Shown here: one piece after another, positions 34,201 through 45,795 of the stretch
Numbering within the stretch: position 1 is the first letter of the stretch
Layout of the letters: the number at the start of each line of letters is the position of its first letter
Origin: Botryosphaeria dothidea
Taxonomy: Eukaryota; Ascomycota; Dothideomycetes; Botryosphaeriales; Botryosphaeriaceae
DNA: 64,000 nt
Direction: 5' to 3'
NCBI GenBank assembly: GCA_011503125.2
Contig: WWBZ02000033.1
Location: forward strand, 930,001 to 994,000
Position numbers and translations under genes: made by a program
Notes under the pieces: model-generated
Seen by the model: only the letters and a program-made list of their open reading frames with translations
What the model was told of the DNA's origin: nothing
Databases searched by the model: none

Positions 34201-36400
34201 ATGGCCGGAGTCAAGCGCAAGCAATCCGAGGCACCCGCCCCCAAGGTGTCCGGCGACAAGAAAATCAAAACCGCGAAAAAGCCCGCCGCGAAACCCGTGA
34301 AGGAGGCGAAGAAGTCGAAGAAGCACGCGAAGCGCGAGGAATCGGAGGATCTCGTGGAATCGGACACTACTGAGAGCGAGAATGGCTTTGCTGGCTTCTC
34401 CGCGAAGGATGGCGCAGAGGAAAGCGACAGCGATGAGAGCATGGCGAGCGGCAGTGGCAGCGACAGTGACGTCGAGATCGAGGACGCCGGTGCTGTGAAG
34501 GAGTCGAAAAAGCCCGCCGCGAATGTTGAAGACTGTATGTTTGGCCTCTGATTCCATTGACACGCCTATATTGGTACTGATAGTATTTTTAGCTGGAAAT
34601 TCGAGAGAAGGGCACCAGAAGCAGAAGCAGCTCGCAAAGGAACGCAAAATGAACAAACCACTCGGCGACGAACTCCACCGGTCCAAGAAGATATGGGAGC
34701 GCTTGAGGATGAAGTCGCATGTGCCGAAGGATGAGCGCCAGAAGCTTGTTGCTGAACTGTTCGGCATCATTACCGGGAGAGTCAAGGAATTCGTCTTCAA
34801 GCACGATGCTACCCGTGTGATTCAGTGCGCGTTGAAGTACTCCACGCCGGATCAGCGCAAGATGATTGGAAAGGAGCTCAAGGGTGAATACAAGGCTTTG
34901 GCGGAGAGCAGATATGCCAAGTTCCTCGTTGGCAAGATTCTGGTCGAAGGGTAAGAGCTGCAAAATTCCTCTTAAACGATTACGTCTAACAGATATAGTG
35001 ATGCGGAAACCCGCGATATGATCATCTCCGAGTTCTATGGTTCCGTCAAGCGCATGATCAACCACCCCGAAGCTTCCTGGATCCTGGACGATATTTACAG
35101 AGGCATGGCAACCCAAAAACAGAAGGCAAGACTCCTGCGGGAATGGTACGGCGCGGAGTTTGCTGTTTTCAAGGCTGGGAAAGATGAGGAGGTCACAGCA
35201 ACACTATCGGAGATCCTCGAGAAGAACCCCGAGAAGCGGAGGCCTATCATGGATTTCTGCCGTACCATGATCAACTCGCTCGTGCAGAAGAAGATGACCG
35301 GCTTCACTATGCTGCATGACGCCATGCTTCAATATTTCCTTACCACCAAGCCCGGCAGTGAGGAAGCCACTGAGTTTCTTGAGCTCATCAAGGGCGATGA
35401 GGAGGGTGATCTGCTCAAGAACTTGGCATTCACAAAGAATGGTGCGCGCGTGGTCTGTCTTGCTCTGGCATACGGAACTGCCAAGGACAGGAAGAACATC
35501 CTGAGGGTGTACAAGGAGACCATTGAGATCATGGCCTACGACGCAAATGCTCACCAAGTCCTCTTGGCAGCTCTCGATGTCGTAGATGACACCGTTCTCA
35601 CCACCAAGCTAATCTTCCCAGAGCTCCTCAGCACCAACTCCAGCACCGAAGTGCAACAAGAGAAACTGCTGAACCTTGCCGTCGACAAGGTCGGCCGCGT
35701 CAGCATCCTCTATCCCCTCTGCGGCCGGACAAAATGGCTCTTCCCCACGCCCGAGGACCCCGCCGTCCTCGACGAGGTCCACGCCATCCGCGCCACCACT
35801 TCCAAGAAGGACCCGGAGGTCAGGCGGAAAGAAATTGTCAAGGCCTACTCCTCCACGCTGCTCAACGTCATCGCCGCCGACCCGTCCGCCCTCGCGCAGT
35901 CGTCCTTCGGCTGCCAATTCATCACCGAGGCCCTCCTCGGCGCCGATGGCGATAAGTCCGCAGCCGTCGAGGCTGTCGCCGCGCTCGCCGGCGGTGACTC
36001 CAGCGCTGAGGATCACCTGTCGCACCTGCCTCACGCTGGCCGCATGTTCAAGTCGCTTGCTACGGGCGGCCACTTTGACCCGAAGACGAAGACGACGAAG
36101 CTGGTTGATCCGCCGCTCAACTTCCACAACGCGTTGTACGATGAGATCAAGGATTACTTGGTCGAGTGGGCGACGGGCAACAGCTCGTTCGTCGTTGTTG
36201 CTCTTGTGGAAGCGGAGGGTTTCGAGAAGAAGGAGAAGGTGTTGAAGGCTTTGAAGAAGAACAAGGATAAGCTGGAGAAGGCGGCAGGGGATGCGAAGAA
36301 GAGCAAGAAGGGCGAGGATAAGAAGTCAAAGAAGGGTGACAAGGAAGCGAAGAAGCCGAGCGGCAACCCGGGATCGAGAATACTGTTGGAGAAGTTGTAG
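34201..36400 (+). CDS. PUF6: PUF6-type Pumilio-domain protein with CPL domain
   Basis: Puf6 is a nucleolar RNA-binding protein of 60S biogenesis and, in yeast, a translational repressor of ASH1 mRNA. Exons 34201-34534, 34593-34950 and 34999-36400 give 697 residues. The N-terminal 110 residues are Lys/Ala-rich then acidic-Ser (ESDSDESMASGSGSDSD), typical of nucleolar proteins. After the first intron come KQKQLAKERKMNKPLGDELHRSKKIWERLR and Puf/HEAT-like repeats (VFKHDATRVIQCALKYS, SRYAKFLVGKILVEG, TKNGARVVCLALAYG, AYDANAHQVLLAALD). The CPL domain follows (RVSILYPLCGRTKWLFP, GCQFITEALLGADGD, NALYDEIKDYLVEWATGNSSFVV). The C-terminus is a Lys-rich tail ending GSRILLEKL. Introns are 58 and 48 bases. 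Confidence 0.94.
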
Positions 36401-39400
36401 AAGTGGCTGAACATAGTGTTATGGGATGAACTGCAAGCGGATATTTTGCAGACGAAAAATTATGGAGTTCGGAGGATCGGTTCCTAGATATCTTAGCTCG
36501 AATGGCAAGGCTGAGGCACGGTGGACAGCTATCTCATTCTTGACAATTTTTGCGTGGCAAGGTGTGTTCGGTGATGTGTGTTGTGCTGACCATAGCGTTC
36601 GAGTGTCTCGCAATGCAGCGTCTGATCTTGATCAAGTGACAATATTCAGAAGCGCGTCAGAGCGCTTTTTGGCCGCGCCGCGGAAGACGCTTAGGCAAAC
36701 GTAGATTTCGAGCGAGCGTGTAAAGAACGTAAGAAGAGCAAGGAACAGTAGGTAAGGGAGGGCGTCGAAAGCTTGCAGGATGACATGCAAGTGGCGCGAA
36801 GTTGTGGACAAGGCAAAAGGCCTTGCATAGGAACAAGTATCAACACCATTGCCGGGCAGGCAGTCATAGCGGGGAGGACCATGATCAGATATTCTGAAGA
36901 TATCTGAACACGTGAGTGACACCAGCGCTCCAGCACGCAGGCAGCCAATCCTTCCATATAAACCACCACTAACAGTGCCGAAGACCTCTGGTCGCCAACG
37001 GCGCAGCTACTTCACTTGCCCTTCCTCGAAGGCCTGCTCATGGCAGACCAATCAACGAAAAGCAGCCTCAGAATCCTCTTCACTGGCTAACTTTTGGGGA
37101 AAACTCAGAGAGTAAAAAACCCCACCACACGAGCATGTGCAACGACCCGAGTGCGCTCGTGTGGCATTGTCGATTGACCAAATTAGACCCCGGCTCCCGG
37201 CGCCTCCCTGAGGTGCCTCCAGAAAAGACAGAGCGCTTGATTGACCCCAGGGCGCACGGCTCCATTTTGACCAGAGGAGTCCGCTCAGAAGAGTCCCTCG
37301 TTACCCTCCGAATGGGGGATCCAGGGAAGGTCTTGATCTTCCTAAGCCCCGAGAGGCAAAGGCAGATGCGTGAAGAGAAAAAAAGAGACGTTCGGGGTGG
37401 GGGGTGTGAGGGCTTATAAAGGCTGGCAGGAGGAAAGATTGTTGATGGAGCAGCACGAGGACGGCGACAGGGATTATATCACTAATCCCAAAAGGGGAGT
37501 TCTGCAGGCTGATCACTGGGTGGAAGAGGTTAGTGTCTGTTCGAAACGACAGGCACGACGTCATCGAGGCACATGTAGGCGTGACTGCGGCCGTCGACAC
37601 GCCCGCAAACGCGCTCGCTTAGTTAACCAGGTGACATAAGCAGTGATCAGACTGCTCTAAGGCTGGCAGCTTTCCATGTTAGTCATGCATTTAGAAGTCA
37701 CGGACAGACGGACGGCGGCGGCGCCGGACACGCAGCGATGGATGGCCGTGGGCGCATCTTACTCACTCGCACAGTACTGCAATCAAAAATATATAGATTT
37801 CAACTCTTGAAAGCGCTGAAAGTAGCCACGAGGCTCTTGGCCCCAAATCTACCATACTGGCCTCGCAATCACATTTTGACCGGCCGCGCGCATACTATTG
37901 AGGGGGAAGCACAAGATAAACTGGTAGCCCTTACCACCTCTGAGAATTTTGAGACAGTTTCCACGTATATAATTTCCATCGGAAAGGTCTGCCTCCACCC
38001 TTTTCCCGTCGTCGCATGCTGCCCTTTGAGCAGCCGCAGTTTGAATCCAGTCATGTCGACCGATGAGCCGTAGTGAAGCGCCGCACCGTCCGGCTTTGTA
38101 CACGTGGAAATTTAATCTCTCCGTTCTTCCTCACTTGTCTTCCATTTTGGGTATTTAGGGTATCTGGGCAAGCCGAGACGATATCTTTGGCGGCCACGGC
38201 GTCACTCATTGTGCTAAGTATGGAAGGGAACTATCGGAGTGGCAAGATTTGAGCTCGGAAGGTTGGGTGGTACTGTCAGAGGCATCTAAATTAGTTGACA
38301 GTGCAGCGAATGACTGGCATGATGACCACGCCGGAAGGTGTTGGGGCGAAGCCTCACCTTGCTTACGTATGTTTATTCCAATAGCCTTGCAACAACAGGA
38401 GCGAACATGTTAGAAGTCGAACTCTGTCGGGATGCAGATGTTGAGAGAAACCGATCTTGTCCATGTTTCGACGCACGGTAAGGGCATGTTGCGATGCTTT
38501 CCAACATATCTCGTAGCTCAAGGACACCCGAATGTCTGGGCTGGCTGAAGGCTGCAAAACCCATCTCTGCCATGGACAAAAGTGCTACCGATGGTTCACC
38601 CCGACGTACCTCATGACACAAGTGTGAGATGCCAGAATTGTAGGGGAGTATGAATGTGGCACGCGTGATGTTGCAGATATGACTCTGGCAAAAGCCACGA
38701 GCCCAAGAATTCGGCGGGACAGGAGAAAAGGGAGGAGGGACAACACAACCCGAGGCGAACAAACTCTTCCACGCCCAGATATTAGTCATTGAATGGGTGC
38801 ATGGTGGAAACTGACGTTGTGAATGGTGAGGAGGTCAACGCAGATTGGGCATTTTCCTTCTTCACCGCATCATCGGAATGACTGAAAGATCGGCAGGCAG
38901 CAGTGCCTCGAAGGATTTGAAAAGCTGCATGCCGGGAAAATCCGACAATTCTCCTGAATTTGCGACAAAGATGATCTCCTGCATCATCCGCATGCGGTTG
39001 GGAATGGCGCCTCAACGCTCGGCATTTCGGACAAGTGCCAATTTTGGTAACGAGGTTGAACTTGCGGTGCCGCTGAAGAGGGCGCGCGTGGGACTGTCTG
39101 GGCATTAGGCTACTCCATGACCTTCGCAGATCCGCATTTCTGGAACACAGCGCTCTTCGGTTGCTATTTTGTCTGACAGCAGTCTGGTGGCTGTTTCAAG
39201 ATATTCGGAAGTGTTGGTATGGCGAGTACCACCAACAATCCACAACGCTGCAAGTCCGTGGCACTCATGCAGTGTCGCCGCGTCTTTCAAAAACGCACGC
39301 GTCTCCTTGTCACAATATGTGTGCCCCTCGCGTAGAAGTGGCTCTGAGGCACAGCAACACTATGGCACAGCGCTTGAAGAAAATAGAAGTGTCTGCATGA

Positions 39401-41560
39401 ACCAAGCGAGAAAGGGGTTTGGACTATGCAACTCGACAGGAAAACCACATTGTATGATCACGAGAAAACGTCTGCTCCCGCGTACAAACATGAAAGACTG
39501 TTTTCTGGACACCTCGTTGGTTAGCGGCGGTTGTGACTGAGTGAGGCTGCGGCACGGAATGTGGCGCTTGTTGCACGCGAGCGAGGCATATGCACCCCGC
39601 GCTCGACGGAACTAGTTCGACATGGCGCGTTTGTAGCGGCTACTTTTCCAACACAGGCGTCTTAATTGTGTTTTGAATGCTTCCAAGTGCGCGCCCCAAT
39701 GAGGGGTGTTTTGAGCGTACGCCCAGTCGGCGATCGGTCAGATCGCTCTCCCTCAAGCACTATTTTTACTTGACAGAGTGGGGACAGAAGAAAGGGACCA
39801 AGCTTTGAGAGCTTGGACGGTGGTGGGCTTGTGCTTCGGGCGGACATCTTGGAAGGATCAAAAGGGTGAGGCAACAACAATCTATGGTGCCCAATCACCA
39901 CTGTTTCTTGAAGTACGACGAGGCCGTAGGACAAGAGCAGCTATATACGAGGCGATTCAAGGGGAAGGAGAGTCGAAATATTGGAAATCGGAAAGTTCGG
40001 GAGGCGTCGTCACTAGCTTTGTCAACATCTGACGATGCCTGAGGAGCAGCCCAAGAGGCCGGACTCGGATTGCGCAAGCCAGGCCACAGCAGAGGTCGTC
40101 GTGGGGATGCTGACTCGCGCGAGTGCAGGGAGATTGCACCAACAGACGCACAGTCGGGAACCCGGGGGTCAGGAGAGTTGAGGAACAGCCTCTGCGGATC
40201 TCGAGGTTTCGCGTAAATCATGGCTCGCCTACGCAACCGCGCGGCCGACTACGCCTCTTTCGCGTGCTTTTGCAACAGTGACGAGAGCAACTCCCGTGAA
40301 TCATGTTGCGATGACTGCAGCGCCGTGAGCACCGCGAGATGAGGAAGCCGCTGCAGTTGGCCCCCAAATGAGGCATCCGCAGCAACACCGACAAGTTGTG
40401 AGAGAAGCGCCGAAGAGCAGGGAAAGGGCCGTCGCGCAGAGAGCGTGCTGCTGGCATTTAGTGCTTCCTCAAAGGATGATCGCTGCAGACGGCGGGGAGT
40501 GGGTATTCTCCAATGGATGGTAACGGAAAGGTGTTGGTGTGTGAGTCGGTGAGAGGCAGCATGGCGTGGCGGACGACGCAAGAGGAGCACGACACGCACA
40601 GCCTCCGCACCAGCCGATCTCCATCCTATCCGCACCGCGCTCCTCGACGCCTCCACACACGTCGCTGCTGGCTCGCTGTGCGGCGCAGCACGCTCGAAGG
40701 ATCCCCCCCAGCGCCGCGCGCCTAAGCAGGCCGGAGAGCAGAGCAGTCGGCGGCCACAGTCGGAACGGCGCGACCAGGGCGCGAAGCTTGACCACATTTC
40801 CGGCCGACAACAGCACCCTGCAGCGCCCGGAGAGCCGCAGCAACATGCTCGCGTTGACGTGATTCGACGCGCGCCTCCGGGAGGCGTCGCAGAAGCTGGC
40901 CAAGATCAGCGCTAGCTGGCAAGGCTGAACCGCAGCGTCGACCTGCTTGACCCTTCTCTCTGCCACCGCCATCTCGTCTCTGGTTCGTCGACCGCGCAGC
41001 CTCTTCGCCTAATCCGGCCGTCTCATCTCGCGAGCTTACCATTACTCGCCGCAACCTGACGTCGAGGGGAAGAGGCGTAGCCGTTCCTGATGCCACTTGT
41101 TGCGCTAGCGCCACGAGTCGCGGGAGGACATCAAAGAGGCGGCGGTCTGTGTGTTGTAGGATGCGCCCAGCTGGCATGTGGATGGGCTCCTCTGTGGGGC
41201 GAACTACCATGTAGGCGTAGGCAGTCAGAGGTGACCGTGCTGCGGACGGCCCGCCCTGATCTGTGCCTCAACCGTTTCCCCCCCTCATGCCCGTGAAGAG
41301 TGAAGCTGCTATGGGGCCGCTCTCTATTCGGCTCCTATTTTTAAAATTTGGTGGAGGTCCCGGTGACAATGGCTGCTGCGATACTTAACCATGCGTAGGC
41401 AATGCTTACCAGGGCCCTCCTAGACGCTCACCAGTAAGACACACCTCAGCCGCAAGTCATTAGCTGCAGTCTTAAGCAGTACTTTTCTCTCTTACATCTC
41501 CTTCCATCTTTTTTCCTCATTCGCCGGATACCCCCCCAGATCGTTTGATCATTTCCCAAA
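36401..41560. other. 5.2-kb gene-free region
   Basis: The largest gap. It contains short frames on both strands. Minus frames at 38373-38789 (138 codons) and 38782-39105 (107 codons) are complete but change frame and show no motif. The right 1 kb (40.2-41.2 kb) is GC-rich with overlapping open frames in three minus frames, again motif-free. The last 150 bases are the pyrimidine-rich leader of the Ser-rich membrane protein gene. No RNA gene or transposon end recognised; a non-coding transcript or an unrecognised short gene cannot be excluded. Confidence 0.45.
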
Positions 41561-43009
41561 ATGGCTGAGACGACGCGAAGGACGACATCTGAATCTACTT
41601 TCACCTCCTCTCCATCCTCCGCCTCCGCATCGAGCGCTGCCGAATCATCACAGACTGCAGCAGCTTCTTCGACGGCAGTGGCCTCCTCAACTGCTGCCGC
41701 TTCTTCAACGGCAGCAGCATCTTCATCACCCGCCGCTTCTTCGTCAACTACTACCTCCTCATCTTCAAGCTCCTCTTCGAGCTCGATAACATCTTCCACC
41801 GCTACCTCTTCAACCTCAAGCGCGTCCTCATCTTCATCCGCGACGATATCCGCAAGTGCGAGTGCAAGTGCTACTTCAGCTCCGTCATCCGGTGCCTCAT
41901 CAGAGACCATCTCCATAGTCTGCGGTGCGATATTTGGTGCCTTCGCCTTCGTGATCCTCATCTCCGTCATCGGCTTCTTCTTCCACAAGCGCTCCCAGCG
42001 CAAGAAGCGCGCCTCCTTCGACGCCGAGAAACAGCAGCTCAAGAAGGCCAGCTCTTTCTCTCGCGGCGACTACACCCGCGTGCGCAGCGTCTCCGACGTG
42101 GTCCCAACCCTGCCCCCGATCGCAGACGTCAGCACCCTCTCCTCCATCTCCCCCCCGTCCCGCACCGTCTCGCCACCCACGCGCAACACGACCAACGCCA
42201 CGACCTCATCACGCTTCAGCCGCGCCACCGAAGGCTCCTCCGACGACACGACCCCCGACCTTAGCAACTTCACCATTGTCCACCCGCAGCAACAACAACA
42301 ACAAACCCCTACCCAAACTCAACAGCAACCACCCCAACAACACAACCGCTCCCGCTCCTCCTCCACCATCTACATCCCCTACACCCAAGCTTCCGCCACC
42401 GTCTCCCCGCTCGCCCGCCTCAGCACCTCGACCCTGATCCCGCTGCAAGTCCAGCGGACCCAATCGCCCGAAAACCCCGTTGCGGGCGTCACCAGCGTGC
42501 AAGGCTCGCTGCACTCCTCCTCCAACGGCTCCAACGGCTCGGGCGTGCGCGACGCCATCAAGCACCGCATGTCCGCGCCGCCCACCATCATCCTCGAGAC
42601 GCCGAGCCCGTGCGTCGAGCGGCGGCCCAGCTCCAACTACGGCGGCAACGAAAACGACGAGGGCGGTCCTTCGTCCAGCCGCAGCAGCGTTGCCGGCAGC
42701 CAGGCGCTGATGATGGGCGGGGGCAGCGGGTCGTCCTCGACGGCCGCGGGCATCGGCAGCGTGTACCAGTACGGCGTCAGCCAGAACAGGGCGCGCAGCG
42801 CGAGCGGCAGCTCGCTGCCGCGCTACTACTCGCCCGACTCGTTTGACGACGTGGCGCTGCGGACGGCGGACGAGGGCAGCAGCGAGGGCGAAGGCAGCGG
42901 CGCGGCGGCGGGAAGCCGTCCGGACTCCGCTGAGGTGGCGCCGCTGTTTGGCACCTGGTCCAAGGGGCCCAAGTCCGGCGCTGGCTTGAGGAGGAGCTTC
43001 GGGCCGTGA
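41561..43009 (+). CDS. Ser/Thr-rich single-pass membrane protein (Mid2-like architecture)
   Basis: A single exon, 482 residues. Residues 1-110 are almost entirely Ser, Ala and Thr (imperfect repeats of ASSTAAASST type), an O-mannosylated-stalk composition. SETISIVCGAIFGAFAFVILISVIGFFF (about 114-141) is one membrane span followed by basic HKRSQRKKR. The C-terminal 340 residues are disordered, with a Gln-rich tract (about 42286-42345), TPTQTQQQPPQQ-like, and Ser/Gly-rich sequence ending GAGLRRSFGP. The layout resembles Mid2/Wsc-type wall sensors, but no N-terminal signal peptide is visible (start MAETTRRTTSES) and there is no WSC cysteine domain. Topology and function are therefore inference. 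ATG 41561 has an AAAATGG context and follows a pyrimidine-rich leader. Confidence 0.85.
   Translation: MAETTRRTTSESTFTSSPSSASASSAAESSQTAAASSTAVASSTAAASSTAAASSSPAASSSTTTSSSSSSSSSSITSSTATSSTSSASSSSSATISASASASATSAPSSGASSETISIVCGAIFGAFAFVILISVIGFFFHKRSQRKKRASFDAEKQQLKKASSFSRGDYTRVRSVSDVVPTLPPIADVSTLSSISPPSRTVSPPTRNTTNATTSSRFSRATEGSSDDTTPDLSNFTIVHPQQQQQQTPTQTQQQPPQQHNRSRSSSTIYIPYTQASATVSPLARLSTSTLIPLQVQRTQSPENPVAGVTSVQGSLHSSSNGSNGSGVRDAIKHRMSAPPTIILETPSPCVERRPSSNYGGNENDEGGPSSSRSSVAGSQALMMGGGSGSSSTAAGIGSVYQYGVSQNRARSASGSSLPRYYSPDSFDDVALRTADEGSSEGEGSGAAAGSRPDSAEVAPLFGTWSKGPKSGAGLRRSFGP
42286..42345 (+). repeat. CAA/CAG-rich tract encoding a Gln/Pro-rich segment
   Basis: A CAA/CAG-rich run in the Ser-rich membrane protein gene encodes Gln-rich sequence interrupted by Thr and Pro (QQQQQQTPTQTQQQPPQQ). 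It lies in the predicted cytosolic disordered tail. Confidence 0.7.
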
Positions 43010-43572
43010 AGACTGATCAAGACGTTGACTGATGTGTCTCCTTTTCGTTCCGAATTGTTTTTTCTTCTTCTTTTTTCTTTTACGGTTTTGATGAATTTGG
43101 GCTTGGATATACCAATTTGGCCTTCGATGTTTTCCTGTTTATATCATTTGATACGTTGTGGTCTGGGAACTTTTCTTGGGAAAAAGAAAGGAAAGAGAAG
43201 ACGAAAGAGAATCTGTTGCGTCAGTTTCGATACCGATTGAAATAGCTTCATGAAGTTGCAAAGAAAATTCCAATATAGCAGCAATTCCCATTTGGCCTAG
43301 GCCTGGATACATGCCGTTCCAGGGGCATTCATCGATGTACCCTATTTCGAATTTGGCTATGGTCTTTTGTGTGCCTTTTGTGTGAAACTTTCTCTCCAAC
43401 TTCGCTATGCTAGAACTAGAACCTTGTGTAGTATCGCTGCACCACCTGACAAGATATCCAGAGCAAAGCCAAGTTCAGTCCCGATAGAACAGGGATTCCT
43501 TTCTGACGTGTTGTGACGAGTCCGGCAAAGACGGCGATCGCTATCCTACTCAGGTCTCTGAAGAAACCATGA

Positions 43573-45150
43573 TTACTCGTCACCGTTATTTTGGCCGTTA
43601 TTGTCAATCCTTTGGCCGTCGTCATCGAAATCCTTGGCCAGAGCGCCTGACTCCAGTTCCTTGGCGAATCGCGCTATCCTGCGCTCTTCCTCAGCATGCT
43701 GATCCTTCTTGGTTCTTTTAAAGCGCTCTGTGCCATCCGCGATGTAGGCTACGACAGAGCGACCATCGAACTGACGGCCATTGAAGGCCTGAATATGTGG
43801 GTTAGCATCTATCAAGCTGTCTCTTGCATCTACTTACCTTCGCACACTTCAGGGCAGAGCTTGGCTCTGCGAACCTGACCACAGCAACACCGGCTACCTC
43901 CATGTTGAAGACATACACCACCTCGACCTCGCCGAACTTGAGCGATTCCTCCATGATGTCTTCCTTGATGTCATTCTCTGCTTCAGGATCCTCCTATCAA
44001 GCGGTCAGCACATCCTGATCACTACTGTTACACATTCGAGCGGTTACCTCGAGTTCATGAAGTGTGAACATGTGTTTCAAGACAAGTGTCCTGGCCAACT
44101 TGGGATTATTGGCGCCCGGTTGCTTGGAAGGCTCAATGTCACCCTCATCACCCCAGTCTGCCAACTTCCTGTACCCCTATTTTAGCCCACTAAAGTGGTT
44201 ACTGATCTTCCGGGGGTCGAGAAACTTACTGGGCTTGCCTCTTCTCGTACCGCTGCTTCGTCTCCTTATCAACGCGCGACTGCTTCTTCGGCTCCTTCTT
44301 CTCGCCTTCATCTTCGGCCTTGTGCTTCTTGAAGGACACGTCTGCCTCCTGAACCTTCATCTTGCCATTAGGACCTTGGCGGAAGTTGAAGTCCGTGTCG
44401 TCCAGCATGTTGATGGCCAGCTGCACGGATTCGGGGCGGTAGTAGATTACGAGCGCTTCGCCGGTGAAGTTTCCATCGTCATCCGTGTACATCTTGACCC
44501 TCTTGTCTTCTGTATCAATGCTCTCTGCGATGAGACCATACCTGGAAAACACTTCCTCGATCTCCTCCTTCGTAGCATCCAAAGGAAGGGAGGTGACGTA
44601 GACGGCGGTGTTCTGGAACTCCTTCTTGGGCTGTTTGCACATTGCGAGATTATGAGCTTGAGTCTCAGACCGGGCCATTCGGAGGCTCGGAGAGATCTTA
44701 CCTTGCCATCTTGGCCGCTGTCCGGCTTCTTGCGCTTCTTCGACTTCGCTTTTTCCTTGGTGTCCTCGGACTCGTCGACGCCCGGAACCTGGTAGGCCTT
44801 GCTCTGCTGCTCCAAGAGATCCTTGTCCACCTAATTCCGGGAACCCAGTCGGTTAATCGATTCGGCCTCGACAATCTCAACAGCAAGGGCGGTTTTGAGT
44901 GCGCGCCAGTGCAGCCAGAAACCAGAAGCCAGAAACGGGTGGGCTACGGAGGACATATCTTGTCCGCTGGAGGGGAAGCGGGGCGTCAGCGTACCGTTTG
45001 GACCCATCTCTTCAGCTCGGTGTCAAACTCCCACTCGTTGCCGTTGGTCTCCTCCATGATATATTTGTTGTCAACCTTGGACCAGGAGATGCGGTCGTCC
45101 GTGTCGAAATCGTCGACGGACGTGGGGAAGGCGGCGGGCGTGTCGGACAT
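43573..45150 (-). CDS. CUS2: U2 snRNP-associated splicing factor CUS2 / HIV TAT-SF1 homologue
   Basis: Cus2/TAT-SF1 binds SF3b1 (Hsh155) and helps form the U2 snRNP branch-site complex. Six exons (minus): 44995-45150, 44702-44830, 44230-44630, 44048-44168, 43838-43993 and 43573-43788, giving 392 residues. The N-terminus carries the family signature RISWSKVDNKYIMEETNGNEWEFDTELKRWVQ. RRM1 runs from about residue 99 (FQNTAVYVTSLPLDATKEEIEEVFSRYG). After a basic linker (KQSRVDKETKQRYEKRQAQKLADWG) comes the second RRM, of UHM type (ARTLVLKHMFTLHELEEDPEAENDIKEDIMEE to SVVAYIADGTERFKR). All introns have GT/AG ends and keep frame. The acidic DDDGQRIDNNGQNNGDE tail is normal. The gene and AMT next to it share the minus strand with 645 bases between them. 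Confidence 0.93.
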
Positions 45151-45795
45151 TGTGGGCGAGCGACGCGACGGCGCGACGGAGGGATTGAGGATGCGGTGAG
45201 ATTGTGAGAGTGTGCGCGAAGCCGCGAGCGCGGCAGACGGAGTTCACGGGATTGTGCGCCTGCGGAGGTTGCAGTGAGGCGGCTAGCGCATGTCGCGGTG
45301 TCGGGCAGAGGTGTTTTTGGGGTCGCGGCGAAGAAACGCTTGGAGCTGTCGGAGCTTCTGTACGTCAGTCCGTGCGGCTGACTTAGCTCGTATCGATAAC
45401 GCGACCCACGAGCCACACGTGCGCTGGTCCAGCCCAGGCTCAGGCCATCAGTGAGTGGGAACGGCACGGCGCGCTTCAAAACGTGGTCGTTGGTTTGGCG
45501 CTCGCTCATTGGTCATTACGTACTCATCAATTCCACCAAATGCTGGTCTGAAATTATCTACTTTTCACCTCCAACCAACTACATGTATCCAGAATGCCTC
45601 CCAACATGCAGTCCAGGCAGTTACCTAGAAAAAAAAAAGGGAAAGGGCTACGGCACGCCAGAACTTTGTCATACGGGTATCGAGCTTACCAAGGCCACCA
45701 ACGAACGCTTCAGGTCGTTCCAAAAGTATCTACAGCGTAACCTTTCAAGCAGGTCAATGGCCGTTAGACAAGATTGACCAAAGAAAAGGGATTGT

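Noticed and set aside
38373..39105. Two adjoining minus-strand frames that might be one gene
   Set aside because: They are in different frames with no good intron to join them, and no recognisable motif. A CPKC/CPIC-like pattern appears in two different frames, so it is probably chance.
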